12,680 nucleotides of DNA from Thermotoga sp. (GTDB lineage: Bacteria; Thermotogota; Thermotogae; B21-G9): assembly GCA_003641545.1 (NCBI GenBank), contig QNAU01000012.1, forward strand, positions 1 through 12,680, given 5' to 3'. Of the stretch, positions 6,445 through 12,680 are shown in pieces; within the stretch, counting starts at the first letter, position 1, and every line of letters starts with the position of its first letter. Made by a program: the position numbers and the translations under genes. The notes below the pieces were generated by a model. The model had not been told where the DNA came from. It ran no database searches and saw nothing but the letters and a program-made list of their open reading frames with translations.

Positions 6445-8526
6445 TTGAAGAAAGATGTGAATAGGTTCATCCTGTTCATTTCCATGGCTTTTTCCTTCCT
6501 CGTCATCTTTCTTATATTTGAATATTTCATGTTCACCGAGGTTCAAATTGATCTTAAGATACCCTTAGAAAATTATTATGATCAAATAAGTTTGTTCATT
6601 GATGGAAGAGAAATACCAATAGATCCAAATAGAAAACGGTCTTTTCTCAGATTGAGAAAGGGTAATCATAATCTTAAAATAGTTGTAAATGACATAGTAT
6701 TATTGGATGAAAATATAAAAGTGGAAGGAGAAAGTCCCAGAATTTCCCTTAGCTTACCTGAACCGCCTCGAGTTCAGGATGTTAGATGTGAGTATTCTGC
6801 GGATGATGGGATGATCAAGATAAACTGGCGTGTCAATTCCAAAGTAGATTTTTTCGAGATTTTCAAAGATAACTTAAAGATAGCAAGGGTGAAGATGAAC
6901 GAATTTCGCGATAGATACGGCGATCCACTGGAGGTTCACGAATACACCATAATACCATTCTATGCGGGTGGGAAGCTCAGAGGAGTAGAGGGAAAATTGA
7001 AAGCAGGTCCATTCGTGGAATTAGTGGACCTCAAGTTGAGGATAGTTACTCCATACGATGTTTCGAAGGATGATTTGGTTGTATCACTGGATGGGAAGAA
7101 CTTAAAACTGAGCGATACTCTTTTGGCAGTCGCTGAGAAAATCCCGGTTGGTCCACATCGGGTGAGAGTGAAGGTGAAAGGGAATGTGGTGCTGGAAAAA
7201 GAGGTGAGAACGACATCGGGGAGTAACGAGGAAATACTCGAGTTACCGGATCTACCCGTTTTGGATTCGGCAACAGCGATCGTTTGCAATGGAAAGATGA
7301 AAATATCGTGGTTGGACCCATCAAACGACATTTACAGAATCGATCACTACGATGTCGTGTATTCCTTCGATTCAAGCTCAGTTTCTCTCTCAACGACAAA
7401 AACTAACGTTGAACTCCCAACCTTACTTTCAAGCGGTGTGCATTACGCGATAGGTCCCGTATTCGTTGGTGATCTGAAAGGTGTACCTTACGAATTTTTC
7501 AAACCTCCAAAACCCTCCATATGTTTCGATTTGATACCCAGAACAGCCACCGAAAATACGATCTTCATTCGATTGGAAACTTGTGATAACAGAAAAGATG
7601 TGATCTTTCTCTTCTCGGTTGATGGTGTGGAGTACGAACAAGTCGATGGAACGAGTTTGAATCTCAAACTCGAGGATGGGGTTCACATCTTGAAGTTGAA
7701 GGCTATCGATGGATTCTATCAGGAAGATGAGGGAAGTTTGACAATTTTAGTGGACACACGTCCGCCGGAACCTCCGAGCAGTTTGACGGTGTTTGTGGAT
7801 GGGAATCTCATGGATGTATCTTGGAGTGAACCTGAGTCAACAGATGTAAAAGAATGTAACATCAGAACCAGTAGAATGATGAGGATGATAAGTATGGATG
7901 ATACCAATGCAAGGTTCGATGTATCCGACGTATCTGGAACAGTCACAATTTTCGTCAGATGTGAAGATCGAGTTGGAAACTCTTCGGAATCATCCATAAC
8001 GGTTGATCTACCCAAAGTGCCATCTCTCATCGAATCCACCGTGACTTTCGGTGGTGATGGGAATGATGTCAACGTGCGAATGGTGTTTCAGGATTACTCC
8101 GGCGGTTTAGTTGTTTATCTTGATTCCATGGAAATTTTGCACACGACCGGAACGGATGTATCCTTCAGGCTTGAAAACTTGGAATATGACAAAACATACG
8201 ATCTGACCGCTTGCCTTGAGAATGTTTTTGGATCGAGCACCGTTGAGAAGTTGATATCTTTCAAAACCAAGCTTCCCCCACCGAAGATCCTGAGTTGGGA
8301 TTATAAAAATGGTAAGCTTCACCTGAAATTCGATGCGGTTGGTTCCAAATTTCAATGTGAGATCGTCGGTGGTTCATATTCCACAAGTGTTCTTTCGGAC
8401 TCAACGGATGTGATCATTCCCATAAAAGAACCAGGAACGTATCTTCTGAAGATAAAGGCGATGACTGAGGATAACGAAAGTTCTGAAAGTGTGGAAATGA
8501 TAGAGATACCTGAGGGGGGATCGTGA
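6445..8526 (+). CDS. Membrane-anchored multi-domain beta-sandwich (FN3/PEGA-like) protein, function unknown
   Basis: A 693-residue protein not matched to a named family. The start is TTG, preceded by GAGGAGG with 7 nt spacing. Residues about 8-30 form one hydrophobic segment after M-K-K-D-V-N-R, so the N-terminus is inside and about 660 residues lie outside the cytoplasmic membrane. The exterior looks like seven or eight consecutive beta-sandwich modules of 70-100 residues. Two near 40-105 and 190-270 resemble PEGA-like modules (V-S-L-D-G-K, then V-G-P-H-R-V-R-V). The others have the FN3/Ig pattern of S-W or I-N-W followed by Y/F-rich strands, separated by proline linkers such as L-P-E-P-P and R-P-P-E-P-P. 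No catalytic motif, sorting signal or C-terminal anchor is visible. Its TGA overlaps the glmU start, tying it to cell-envelope precursor synthesis. A scaffold or adhesive envelope role is inference. The first 100 codons are more AT-rich than the remainder. Confidence 0.8.
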   Translation: MKKDVNRFILFISMAFSFLVIFLIFEYFMFTEVQIDLKIPLENYYDQISLFIDGREIPIDPNRKRSFLRLRKGNHNLKIVVNDIVLLDENIKVEGESPRISLSLPEPPRVQDVRCEYSADDGMIKINWRVNSKVDFFEIFKDNLKIARVKMNEFRDRYGDPLEVHEYTIIPFYAGGKLRGVEGKLKAGPFVELVDLKLRIVTPYDVSKDDLVVSLDGKNLKLSDTLLAVAEKIPVGPHRVRVKVKGNVVLEKEVRTTSGSNEEILELPDLPVLDSATAIVCNGKMKISWLDPSNDIYRIDHYDVVYSFDSSSVSLSTTKTNVELPTLLSSGVHYAIGPVFVGDLKGVPYEFFKPPKPSICFDLIPRTATENTIFIRLETCDNRKDVIFLFSVDGVEYEQVDGTSLNLKLEDGVHILKLKAIDGFYQEDEGSLTILVDTRPPEPPSSLTVFVDGNLMDVSWSEPESTDVKECNIRTSRMMRMISMDDTNARFDVSDVSGTVTIFVRCEDRVGNSSESSITVDLPKVPSLIESTVTFGGDGNDVNVRMVFQDYSGGLVVYLDSMEILHTTGTDVSFRLENLEYDKTYDLTACLENVFGSSTVEKLISFKTKLPPPKILSWDYKNGKLHLKFDAVGSKFQCEIVGGSYSTSVLSDSTDVIIPIKEPGTYLLKIKAMTEDNESSESVEMIEIPEGGS

Positions 8527-9923
8527 TGTTCAAGGTTTTGATCCTTGCAGGAGGCATAGGAAAACGAATGAAATCGAAGATTCCAAAGATATTTCACAAT
8601 ATCATAGATAAACCGATGATAGAGTATGTTGTAAAACTCGCCTTCGGTTTGAATCCAGATGAAGTTGCGATCGTTCTTGGAAAATGGTACGACGAGAAAA
8701 GATATGGGGAATATTTTAAGAGTAAGAACATGAGCATATTCATGCAGTCTGAACCTCTTGGAACTGGGCATGCGATAAGCTGTGCCATGGATTTCTTAGA
8801 AGGTGAAGGGGATATCCTCATCCTTTACGGCGATGTTCCCCTTCTGAGATTCGATACGATTGAGAGGATGAGAAGAGCCCATCTTGAGGAGAAAAACGAC
8901 ATGACAATCTTGACAGCCATCGTGGAAGATCCAGCAGGTTACGGAAGGGTGGTGAGAAGAGATGGTAGGGTCAGGATGATCGTCGAAGATGCGGATGCGA
9001 ACGAGGAGCAGAAAAGTATAAGAGAGATAAACAGCGGTATATATATGTTCAAAATCCCAGTATTGAGGAAAAATCTGAAATATTTGAGAAATGAAAACAA
9101 GCAAGGTGAGTATTACCTCACCGATCTGGTCGAAATTCTCGATGAGAGAAAATACAAGATTGGCACGGTCATGGTGGAAGACCCGGATGAAATAACCGGT
9201 GTGAACACGAGGAAACAACTCGTGGATGTTGAGAGGAAGATGAGATACAGAATAATGGATGAACTGATGGAAAATGGTGTGACGATTGAGGATCCTGATA
9301 CGACGTTCATCGGTTCGGAGGTTAAAATAGGTATGGATACGATCGTGAAACCCATGACATTCATATTCGGTGATACCGAGATAGGTGAGGATTGTGTAAT
9401 CGGTCCCAACGTTTTCTTGGAAGATTCCAAACTGGGTAAAGGAGTAAGAATGAGTTTCTCACATTGTCAATGTGTCACGATCGAAGATGAAGTTACGATC
9501 GGTCCATTTTCCAGACTTCGGCCGGGAACTCACATAAAAAAGAACGTCAAAATAGGTAATTTCGTCGAAGTGAAAAATTCAATTATATCTGAGAACAGTC
9601 GTGCATCCCATCTCAGTTACATAGGAGATGCTTTCGTTGGAAAGAACGTGAACATAGGAGCTGGAACGATAACGTGCAACTACGATGGATTCAAGAAAAA
9701 CAGGACTGAAATAGAAGATGGAGCCTTCATAGGTAGCAATTCATCCCTCGTTGCTCCAGTCAAAATAGGTAAAGATTCGATAATTGGAGCTGGCTCTGTC
9801 ATAACTGAGGATGTTCCACCCGATTCCTTGGGAATAGGCAGAGGTCGGCAGGTGAACAAAATAGGATGGGCTAAGAGTTGGAGGGAGAAAAAGAGAGCAG
9901 AAAGAAGTGTGGAGGGTGAGTGA
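8526..9923 (+). CDS. glmU: Bifunctional GlmU: N-acetylglucosamine-1-phosphate uridyltransferase / glucosamine-1-phosphate acetyltransferase
   Basis: GlmU makes UDP-GlcNAc, the precursor of peptidoglycan, in two steps: acetyl-CoA-dependent acetylation of GlcN-1-P, then uridylyl transfer from UTP. Residues 1 to about 230 are the Rossmann-like uridyltransferase: G-G-I-G-K-R-M near the start, E-P-L-G-T-G-H-A, Y-G-D103-V-P and I-T-G-V-N227-T. Residues about 250-455 are the left-handed beta-helix acetyltransferase. Its catalytic set is intact: R332, K350, H362, Y365 and N385, each one less than the E. coli number. The 465-residue length is normal. I chose the ATG at 8526, which overlaps the preceding stop as TGATG; an in-frame GTG at 8523 would add one residue and cannot be excluded. 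The uridyltransferase signature deviates from the usual LAAGxGTRM (A to G, T to K). It is followed by prs after 1 nt, the glmU-prs order also found in Bacillus. Confidence 0.97.
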   Translation: MFKVLILAGGIGKRMKSKIPKIFHNIIDKPMIEYVVKLAFGLNPDEVAIVLGKWYDEKRYGEYFKSKNMSIFMQSEPLGTGHAISCAMDFLEGEGDILILYGDVPLLRFDTIERMRRAHLEEKNDMTILTAIVEDPAGYGRVVRRDGRVRMIVEDADANEEQKSIREINSGIYMFKIPVLRKNLKYLRNENKQGEYYLTDLVEILDERKYKIGTVMVEDPDEITGVNTRKQLVDVERKMRYRIMDELMENGVTIEDPDTTFIGSEVKIGMDTIVKPMTFIFGDTEIGEDCVIGPNVFLEDSKLGKGVRMSFSHCQCVTIEDEVTIGPFSRLRPGTHIKKNVKIGNFVEVKNSIISENSRASHLSYIGDAFVGKNVNIGAGTITCNYDGFKKNRTEIEDGAFIGSNSSLVAPVKIGKDSIIGAGSVITEDVPPDSLGIGRGRQVNKIGWAKSWREKKRAERSVEGE

Positions 9924-9924
9924 T

Positions 9925-10863
9925 ATGGGTGGAATGGACGAGATAAAATTGTTTTCTGGAAGTTCGAATCTCCCGTTGGCTGAGAAGATAGCTGAATACA
10001 TCAACGTGAAACTTGGAAAGATGGAACTTGGAAGATTCGCAGATGGAGAGGTCAACGTCAGGATAGGTGAAACTGTTAGGGGTTACGATGTTTTCCTCGT
10101 TCAATCAACCAATCCCCCGGTGAACGAGAATCTGATGGAACTGCTGATAATGATAGATGCCTTCAAAAGAGCATCTGCGAGAAGTGTGGTTGCGGTTATA
10201 CCGTATTATGGATACGCAAGACAGGATAGGAAGGCTCGTGGAAGGGATCCGATAAGTGCCAAGTTGGTAGCGAATCTTCTAACGACCGCGGGAGCTTCGA
10301 GAATAATAACGATGGATCTGCACAGTGAACAGATACAGGGATTTTTCGACATACCTCTGGATAATTTGCAAAGTTTCCCAATATTCCTTGAGAAATTCAA
10401 GAACTGTGACAGAGCTGAAACGGTTGTCGTATCACCGGATATAGGGGGAGTGAAGAGGGCGAGCAAATTTGCGGAAAAACTCGGAGTATCACTTGCCATC
10501 CTTGACAAGAGAAGGCCCAAGGACAACGTCGCCGAGATAGTGAATTTCATAGGTGATGTTGAGGGAAAAATAGCCATAATCTTCGACGACATAATCGATA
10601 CAGCCAGATCGCTCGTTGAATCTGCCAAGGTGGTTGAAAGAATGGGAGCAAAGAAAATAATAGCCTGTGCTACACATGCCCTATTCTCAGGTGAGGCTAT
10701 AGAGAGAATCATGGATTCCCCCATAGAGAAAGTTTACATAACGGACACCATACATCACGAGAACCTCCCCGACAAATTCGAGATATTGACGATTTCCAGA
10801 CTCTTCGGTGAAACCATAATGAGAATAGTCAACAATCTTTCGGTCAGCATACTGTTCCGATGA
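9925..10863 (+). CDS. prs: Ribose-phosphate pyrophosphokinase (PRPP synthetase)
   Basis: Prs transfers pyrophosphate from ATP to ribose-5-phosphate, giving PRPP for purine, pyrimidine, NAD, His and Trp synthesis. The 312 residues are the normal class I length. Visible motifs are S-G-S-S-N near the start, G-R-F-A-D-G-E (36-42), the Y-Y-G-Y-A-R-Q-D-R-K ATP-site segment (94-103), D-L-H-S-E-Q-I-Q-G-F-F-D-I-P (131-144), the flexible loop K-R-R-P-K-D-N-V-A-E (195-204) and the PRPP loop at 221-230. That loop reads D-D-I-I-D-T-A-R-S-L, where most Prs have D-T-(G/A)-G-T: Gly becomes Arg and Thr becomes Ser. The start at 9925 is chosen because GGAGGGTGA precedes it and it lies 1 nt after the glmU stop. 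An in-frame GTG at 9907 overlaps glmU and would put that site inside the gene. No strong terminator follows. Confidence 0.96.
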   Translation: MGGMDEIKLFSGSSNLPLAEKIAEYINVKLGKMELGRFADGEVNVRIGETVRGYDVFLVQSTNPPVNENLMELLIMIDAFKRASARSVVAVIPYYGYARQDRKARGRDPISAKLVANLLTTAGASRIITMDLHSEQIQGFFDIPLDNLQSFPIFLEKFKNCDRAETVVVSPDIGGVKRASKFAEKLGVSLAILDKRRPKDNVAEIVNFIGDVEGKIAIIFDDIIDTARSLVESAKVVERMGAKKIIACATHALFSGEAIERIMDSPIEKVYITDTIHHENLPDKFEILTISRLFGETIMRIVNNLSVSILFR

Positions 10864-10917
10864 TCACCACTTTCCCACGACTCCCAGAGTTTCAAGATAT
10901 GCAGGGGTTTTGTTAAG
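10864..10917 (-). pseudogene. Possible decayed C-terminal coding end, convergent with prs
   Basis: Directly after the prs stop, the minus strand reads 17 sense codons ending K-T-P-A-Y-L-E-T-L-G-V-V-G-K-W and a TGA at 10864-10866. The segment looks protein-like and could be the tail of a former convergent gene, but the frame is closed upstream by a TGA at 10915-10917, and no start or ribosome site is present. Chance is a serious alternative for so short a stretch. Confidence 0.18.
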
Positions 10918-10957
10918 TCATTGAGATTTCCATCTCTTGCTCAGACTCTATTTTCAT

Positions 10958-10986
10958 TTGCAAAACATGTAGTATGCTTTTAAAAT
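10958..10986 (+). promoter_or_regulatory. Sigma-70-type promoter of the propeller lipoprotein gene
   Basis: TTGCAA (10958-10963) and TAAAAT (10981-10986) are separated by exactly 17 nt, a good sigma-A promoter. Transcription would start near 10993, leaving a leader of about 30 nt that contains AGGAGG (11011-11016), 8 nt before the ATG. This indicates that the lipoprotein is transcribed separately from prs. Confidence 0.65.
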
Positions 10987-11024
10987 ATTAACAATGCTCA
11001 TCTATCCAACAGGAGGGATAAAAG

Positions 11025-12380
11025 ATGAAAGTGGTGTCACTTTTCATCCTCTCGGTGATCGTTCTCCTTTCAGCCATCCTGTTTGTGAGCTGTGGAGGAG
11101 GTGGAATCAATATACCGTCTCTATTTGTTGAATGGAAAAAAACATTGGGAGGAAGTTATGGTGATGGTGCAGAAAGCATTCAGCAGACGGATGATGGAGG
11201 ATACATCGTGGCAGGATATACATGTTCAAACGATGGAGATGTGGATGGAAATCATGGATATTGTGATTTCTGGGTTGTGAAACTGGATGAAAATGGGGCC
11301 ATCCAATGGCAGAAATGTCTCGGTGGAAGTAGTAATGACCAGGCATACAGCATCCAACAGACGAAGAATGGAGGATACATCGTGGCAGGCTGGACATGGT
11401 CAAACGATGGAAATGTGAGTGGGAATCATGGAGCAGCTGATTTCTGGGTTGTGAAACTGAATGAGTATGGAACCATCCAATGGCAGAAATGTCTCGGTGG
11501 AAGTAGTGATGACCAGGCATACAGCATCCAACAGACGAAGAATGGAGGATACATCGTGGCAGGCTGGACATGGTCAAACGATGGAAATGTGAGTGGATAT
11601 CATGGATATACTGATTTCTGGGTAGTGAAACTGGACCCGAATGGGAATATAGAATGGCAGAAATGTCTTGGTGGAAGTTATGATGATAGGGCATACAGTA
11701 TTCAGCAAACGAGTGATGGAGGATACATCGTGGCAGGCTGGACATGGTCAAACGATGGAAATGTGAGTGGGAATCATGGAAATGCTGATTTCTGGGTTGT
11801 GAAACTGAATGAGTATGGAACCATCCAATGGCAGAAATGTCTCGGTGGAAGATATTTGGATTTGGCATACAGCATCCAGCAGACGAGTGATGGGGGATAC
11901 ATCGTGGTGGGAGAAACGCGATCAAACGATGGAGATGTGAGTGGATGGCATGAAGGATATGATGAAAATGGTTATACTGCGGATATGTGGATAGTGAAAC
12001 TTGATAGAGATGGAAACATCCAGTGGCAGAAATGTCTCGGTGGAAGTGGTAATGACCAGGCATACAGCATCCAGCAGACGAGTGATGGGGGATACATCGT
12101 GGTGGGAGAAACACGATCAAACGATGGAGATGTGAGTGGATGGCATGGTGGATATGATGAAAATGGTGATCCAAAGCCGGATATGTGGATAGTGAAACTT
12201 GACAGTAATGGAAACATCCAGTGGCAGAAATGTCTCGGTGGAAGCGATTATGATGTGGCAGAGAGCGTTCAGCGAACAAGTGATGGAGGATACATTGTGG
12301 CAGGATGGACAAGTTCAAACAATGGAGATGTGAGCGGGAATCATGGAGTATCTGATTTTTGGATAATAAAACTCAAATAA
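11025..12380 (+). CDS. Lipoprotein with seven near-identical repeats forming a predicted seven-bladed beta-propeller
   Basis: A 451-residue exported protein. Residues 1-22 are a lipoprotein signal peptide (basic M-K, hydrophobic core, then F-V-S-C with C23 as the lipidated Cys; Phe at -3 is a little off consensus), followed by a Gly tract. From W37 to the end run seven repeats beginning at W37, W95, W153, W211, W269, W334 and W400. The first four are 58 residues each, then 65, 66 and a final 52. Each has W-Q-K-C-L-G-G, A-Y-S-I-Q-Q-T, G-G-Y-I-V-A/V-G, S-N-D-G-D/N-V-S-G and D-F/M-W-I/V-V-K-L. Seven units of about 58 residues with this pattern suit a closed beta-propeller, similar in style to SBBP-type repeats. 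Repeats 5 and 6 share a 7-8-residue insertion (W-H-x-G-Y-D-E-N-G). Repeats 2-7 carry Cys in the first strand; repeat 1 has Thr. No enzymatic motif is seen; a binding or surface-interaction role is inferred. Confidence 0.88.
   Translation: MKVVSLFILSVIVLLSAILFVSCGGGGINIPSLFVEWKKTLGGSYGDGAESIQQTDDGGYIVAGYTCSNDGDVDGNHGYCDFWVVKLDENGAIQWQKCLGGSSNDQAYSIQQTKNGGYIVAGWTWSNDGNVSGNHGAADFWVVKLNEYGTIQWQKCLGGSSDDQAYSIQQTKNGGYIVAGWTWSNDGNVSGYHGYTDFWVVKLDPNGNIEWQKCLGGSYDDRAYSIQQTSDGGYIVAGWTWSNDGNVSGNHGNADFWVVKLNEYGTIQWQKCLGGRYLDLAYSIQQTSDGGYIVVGETRSNDGDVSGWHEGYDENGYTADMWIVKLDRDGNIQWQKCLGGSGNDQAYSIQQTSDGGYIVVGETRSNDGDVSGWHGGYDENGDPKPDMWIVKLDSNGNIQWQKCLGGSDYDVAESVQRTSDGGYIVAGWTSSNNGDVSGNHGVSDFWIIKLK
11133..12377 (+). 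repeat. Seven tandem coding repeats, about 174 bp period (174, 174, 174, 174, 195, 198, 156 bp)
   Basis: The units start at 11133, 11307, 11481, 11655, 11829, 12024 and 12222. DNA similarity is very high and patchy. The front halves of units 2 and 3 are almost identical, the rear halves of units 2 and 4 are almost identical, and units 5 and 6 are almost identical over most of their length, including a shared in-frame insertion. Such patchiness indicates recent duplication plus homogenisation, not ancient divergence. Confidence 0.9.
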
Positions 12381-12397
12381 AGGGCTAATAGCTCTTT
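12379..12397 (+). terminator. Weak hairpin at the end of the lipoprotein gene
   Basis: AAAGGGCT pairs with AGCTCTTT (8 bp with one G-U pair, loop AAT), overlapping the TAA stop. No real U-tract follows, so an efficient intrinsic terminator is doubtful. A second weak hairpin lies at 12416-12437 (GATCTCC with GG-A-AGATC), followed by TTCTTGTATTATTTT, and might serve instead. Confidence 0.3.
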
Positions 12398-12407
12398 CAA
12401 GTTCAAA

Positions 12408-12585
12408 TTAATCAGGATCTCCCATCATTGGAAGATCTTCTTGTATTATTTTCCTCATTTCCTTGTAAGCGTTAAATTACGTGGTGATAATCTGGTTAGG
12501 TATATTCTGTTTGTAATGAACGCGGATCTTTCAACACATATGTTTTACCCGATGATCCTTCAATCGATGCCTTCGTGTTCATCAT
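12408..12585 (-). pseudogene. Possible remnant of a small minus-strand gene, frameshifted
   Basis: Two minus-strand pieces read like protein but lie in different frames. One starts M-M-N-T-K-A-S-I-E-G at 12585 and ends ...L-Q-T-E-Y-T at a TAA (12496-12498). The other runs F-N-A-Y-K-E-M-R-K-I-I-Q from 12476 to ...M-M-G-D-P-D and a TAA at 12408-12410. The minus strand here is purine-rich, as coding strands in this window are. No ribosome site precedes the Met codons. It could be a decayed small gene or chance; I do not recognise the family. Confidence 0.22.
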
Positions 12586-12592
12586 TTCGTTG

Positions 12593-12598
12593 TATAAT
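12593..12598 (+). promoter_or_regulatory. TATAAT -10 box before the last, truncated gene
   Basis: A perfect TATAAT preceded by TTG, 33 nt before the ATG at 12632. No good -35 hexamer is visible at the usual distance. Predicted transcription start is near 12604-12605. Confidence 0.45.
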
Positions 12599-12631
12599 TA
12601 AGTTGGATTCTGAATCTCTCGGAGGTGTAAG

Positions 12632-12680
12632 ATGGTTATGTTGGGGAATCATCCCTACGTGAGATGGGCTATAAGGGTGA
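12632..12680 (+). CDS. Start of an unidentified gene (first 16 codons only)
   Basis: An ATG with an ideal ribosome site (GGAGGTG at 12621-12627) opens a frame that runs off the right edge. The visible residues are M-V-M-L-G-N-H-P-Y-V-R-W-A-I-R-V. The 'HPYVRWA' piece is faintly like the N-terminus of AMMECR1-domain proteins (AmmeMemoRadiSam system protein A), but 16 residues cannot support an identification. The upstream TATAAT box suggests its own transcript. Confidence 0.6.
   Translation, partial: MVMLGNHPYVRWAIRV

Noticed and set aside
5992..6546. Longer minus-strand frame giving a 184-residue S15
   Set aside because: The extra N-terminal part is not S15-like, crosses the rpsO promoter region and overlaps the divergent gene start. 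The GTG start gives the family length with a good ribosome site.
9907..9924. Earlier in-frame GTG start for prs
   Set aside because: It would overlap glmU by 17 nt and place the GGAGGGTGA ribosome site inside the coding sequence. ATG at 9925 fits better.
10923..10936. GAGAT-TTCC-ATCTC hairpin after prs as a terminator
   Set aside because: Only 5 bp, AT-containing and not followed by a U-tract; insufficient for an intrinsic terminator.
11107..12318. 403-codon open frame antisense to the propeller lipoprotein
   Set aside because: It is a by-product of the repeats: one stop-free antisense frame is copied with each 174-bp unit. It is His/Ser/Pro-rich and lacks a ribosome site, while the plus strand has a signal peptide, promoter and ideal ribosome site.
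11133..12377. Tandem repeats considered as a CRISPR array or satellite
   Set aside because: Units are about 174 bp, stay in frame with no spacers, and encode a signal-peptide protein. This is a coding repeat.
12441..12662. 73-codon plus-strand frame in the right intergenic region
   Set aside because: No ribosome site, odd composition, and it overlaps the well-supported start at 12632 in another frame.
1..12680. tRNA, rRNA, insertion sequence or phage genes
   Set aside because: I looked for CCA-ended cloverleaf-like segments, transposase motifs and terminal inverted repeats and saw none I could support.

Overview
The window looks like a chromosomal segment of a thermophilic bacterium, most likely a member of the Thermotogota. 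The evidence is the character of GlmU, Prs, S15 and PNPase, which read like Thermotoga-type proteins, together with arginine codons that are mostly AGA/AGG, frequent ATA isoleucine codons and purine-rich coding strands. The phylum call is inference from recollected protein character; no database search was possible.

Left half (1-6261, all minus strand, read right to left): a tight unidirectional cluster rpsO > pnp > M16-family zinc protease > HD-GYP protein with an altered active site > second, intact HD-GYP protein > metallo-beta-lactamase-fold hydrolase (cut by the left edge). Gaps are 6 nt, a 4-nt ATGA overlap, 13 nt and 0 nt from pnp onward, so translation is probably coupled. Only rpsO-pnp are separated by more (58 nt), and that gap holds a strong GAAA-capped hairpin. 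rpsO-pnp-M16 protease is a familiar bacterial neighbourhood; two tandem HD-GYP (cyclic-di-GMP phosphodiesterase type) genes appended to it are the unusual part.

Centre (6262-6444): a 183-bp divergent intergenic region. It has an extended -10 promoter toward rpsO, a foldable rpsO leader that may be an S15 autoregulatory site, and a TATAAT box toward the right-hand operon.

Right half (6445-12680, plus strand): an operon of a membrane-anchored multi-domain beta-sandwich (FN3/PEGA-like) protein, glmU (UDP-GlcNAc synthesis) and prs (PRPP synthesis), joined by overlaps of a few bases or a 1-nt gap. Then comes a monocistronic-looking lipoprotein with a good sigma-70-type promoter, built of seven nearly identical blades that should close into a beta-propeller. 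Finally, after about 250 bp, the first 16 codons of another gene run off the right edge.

How they work together: the left operon joins 30S assembly (S15), RNA decay (PNPase), processing proteolysis (M16) and probably c-di-GMP turnover or sensing. The right operon joins cell-envelope precursor synthesis (GlmU), nucleotide precursor supply (Prs) and an envelope-facing adhesion or scaffold-like protein. The propeller lipoprotein has DNA-level signs of recent blade duplication and blade-to-blade homogenisation. The non-coding stretches on both sides of it carry short minus-strand stretches that read like decayed coding ends, so it may sit at a locus that was rearranged.
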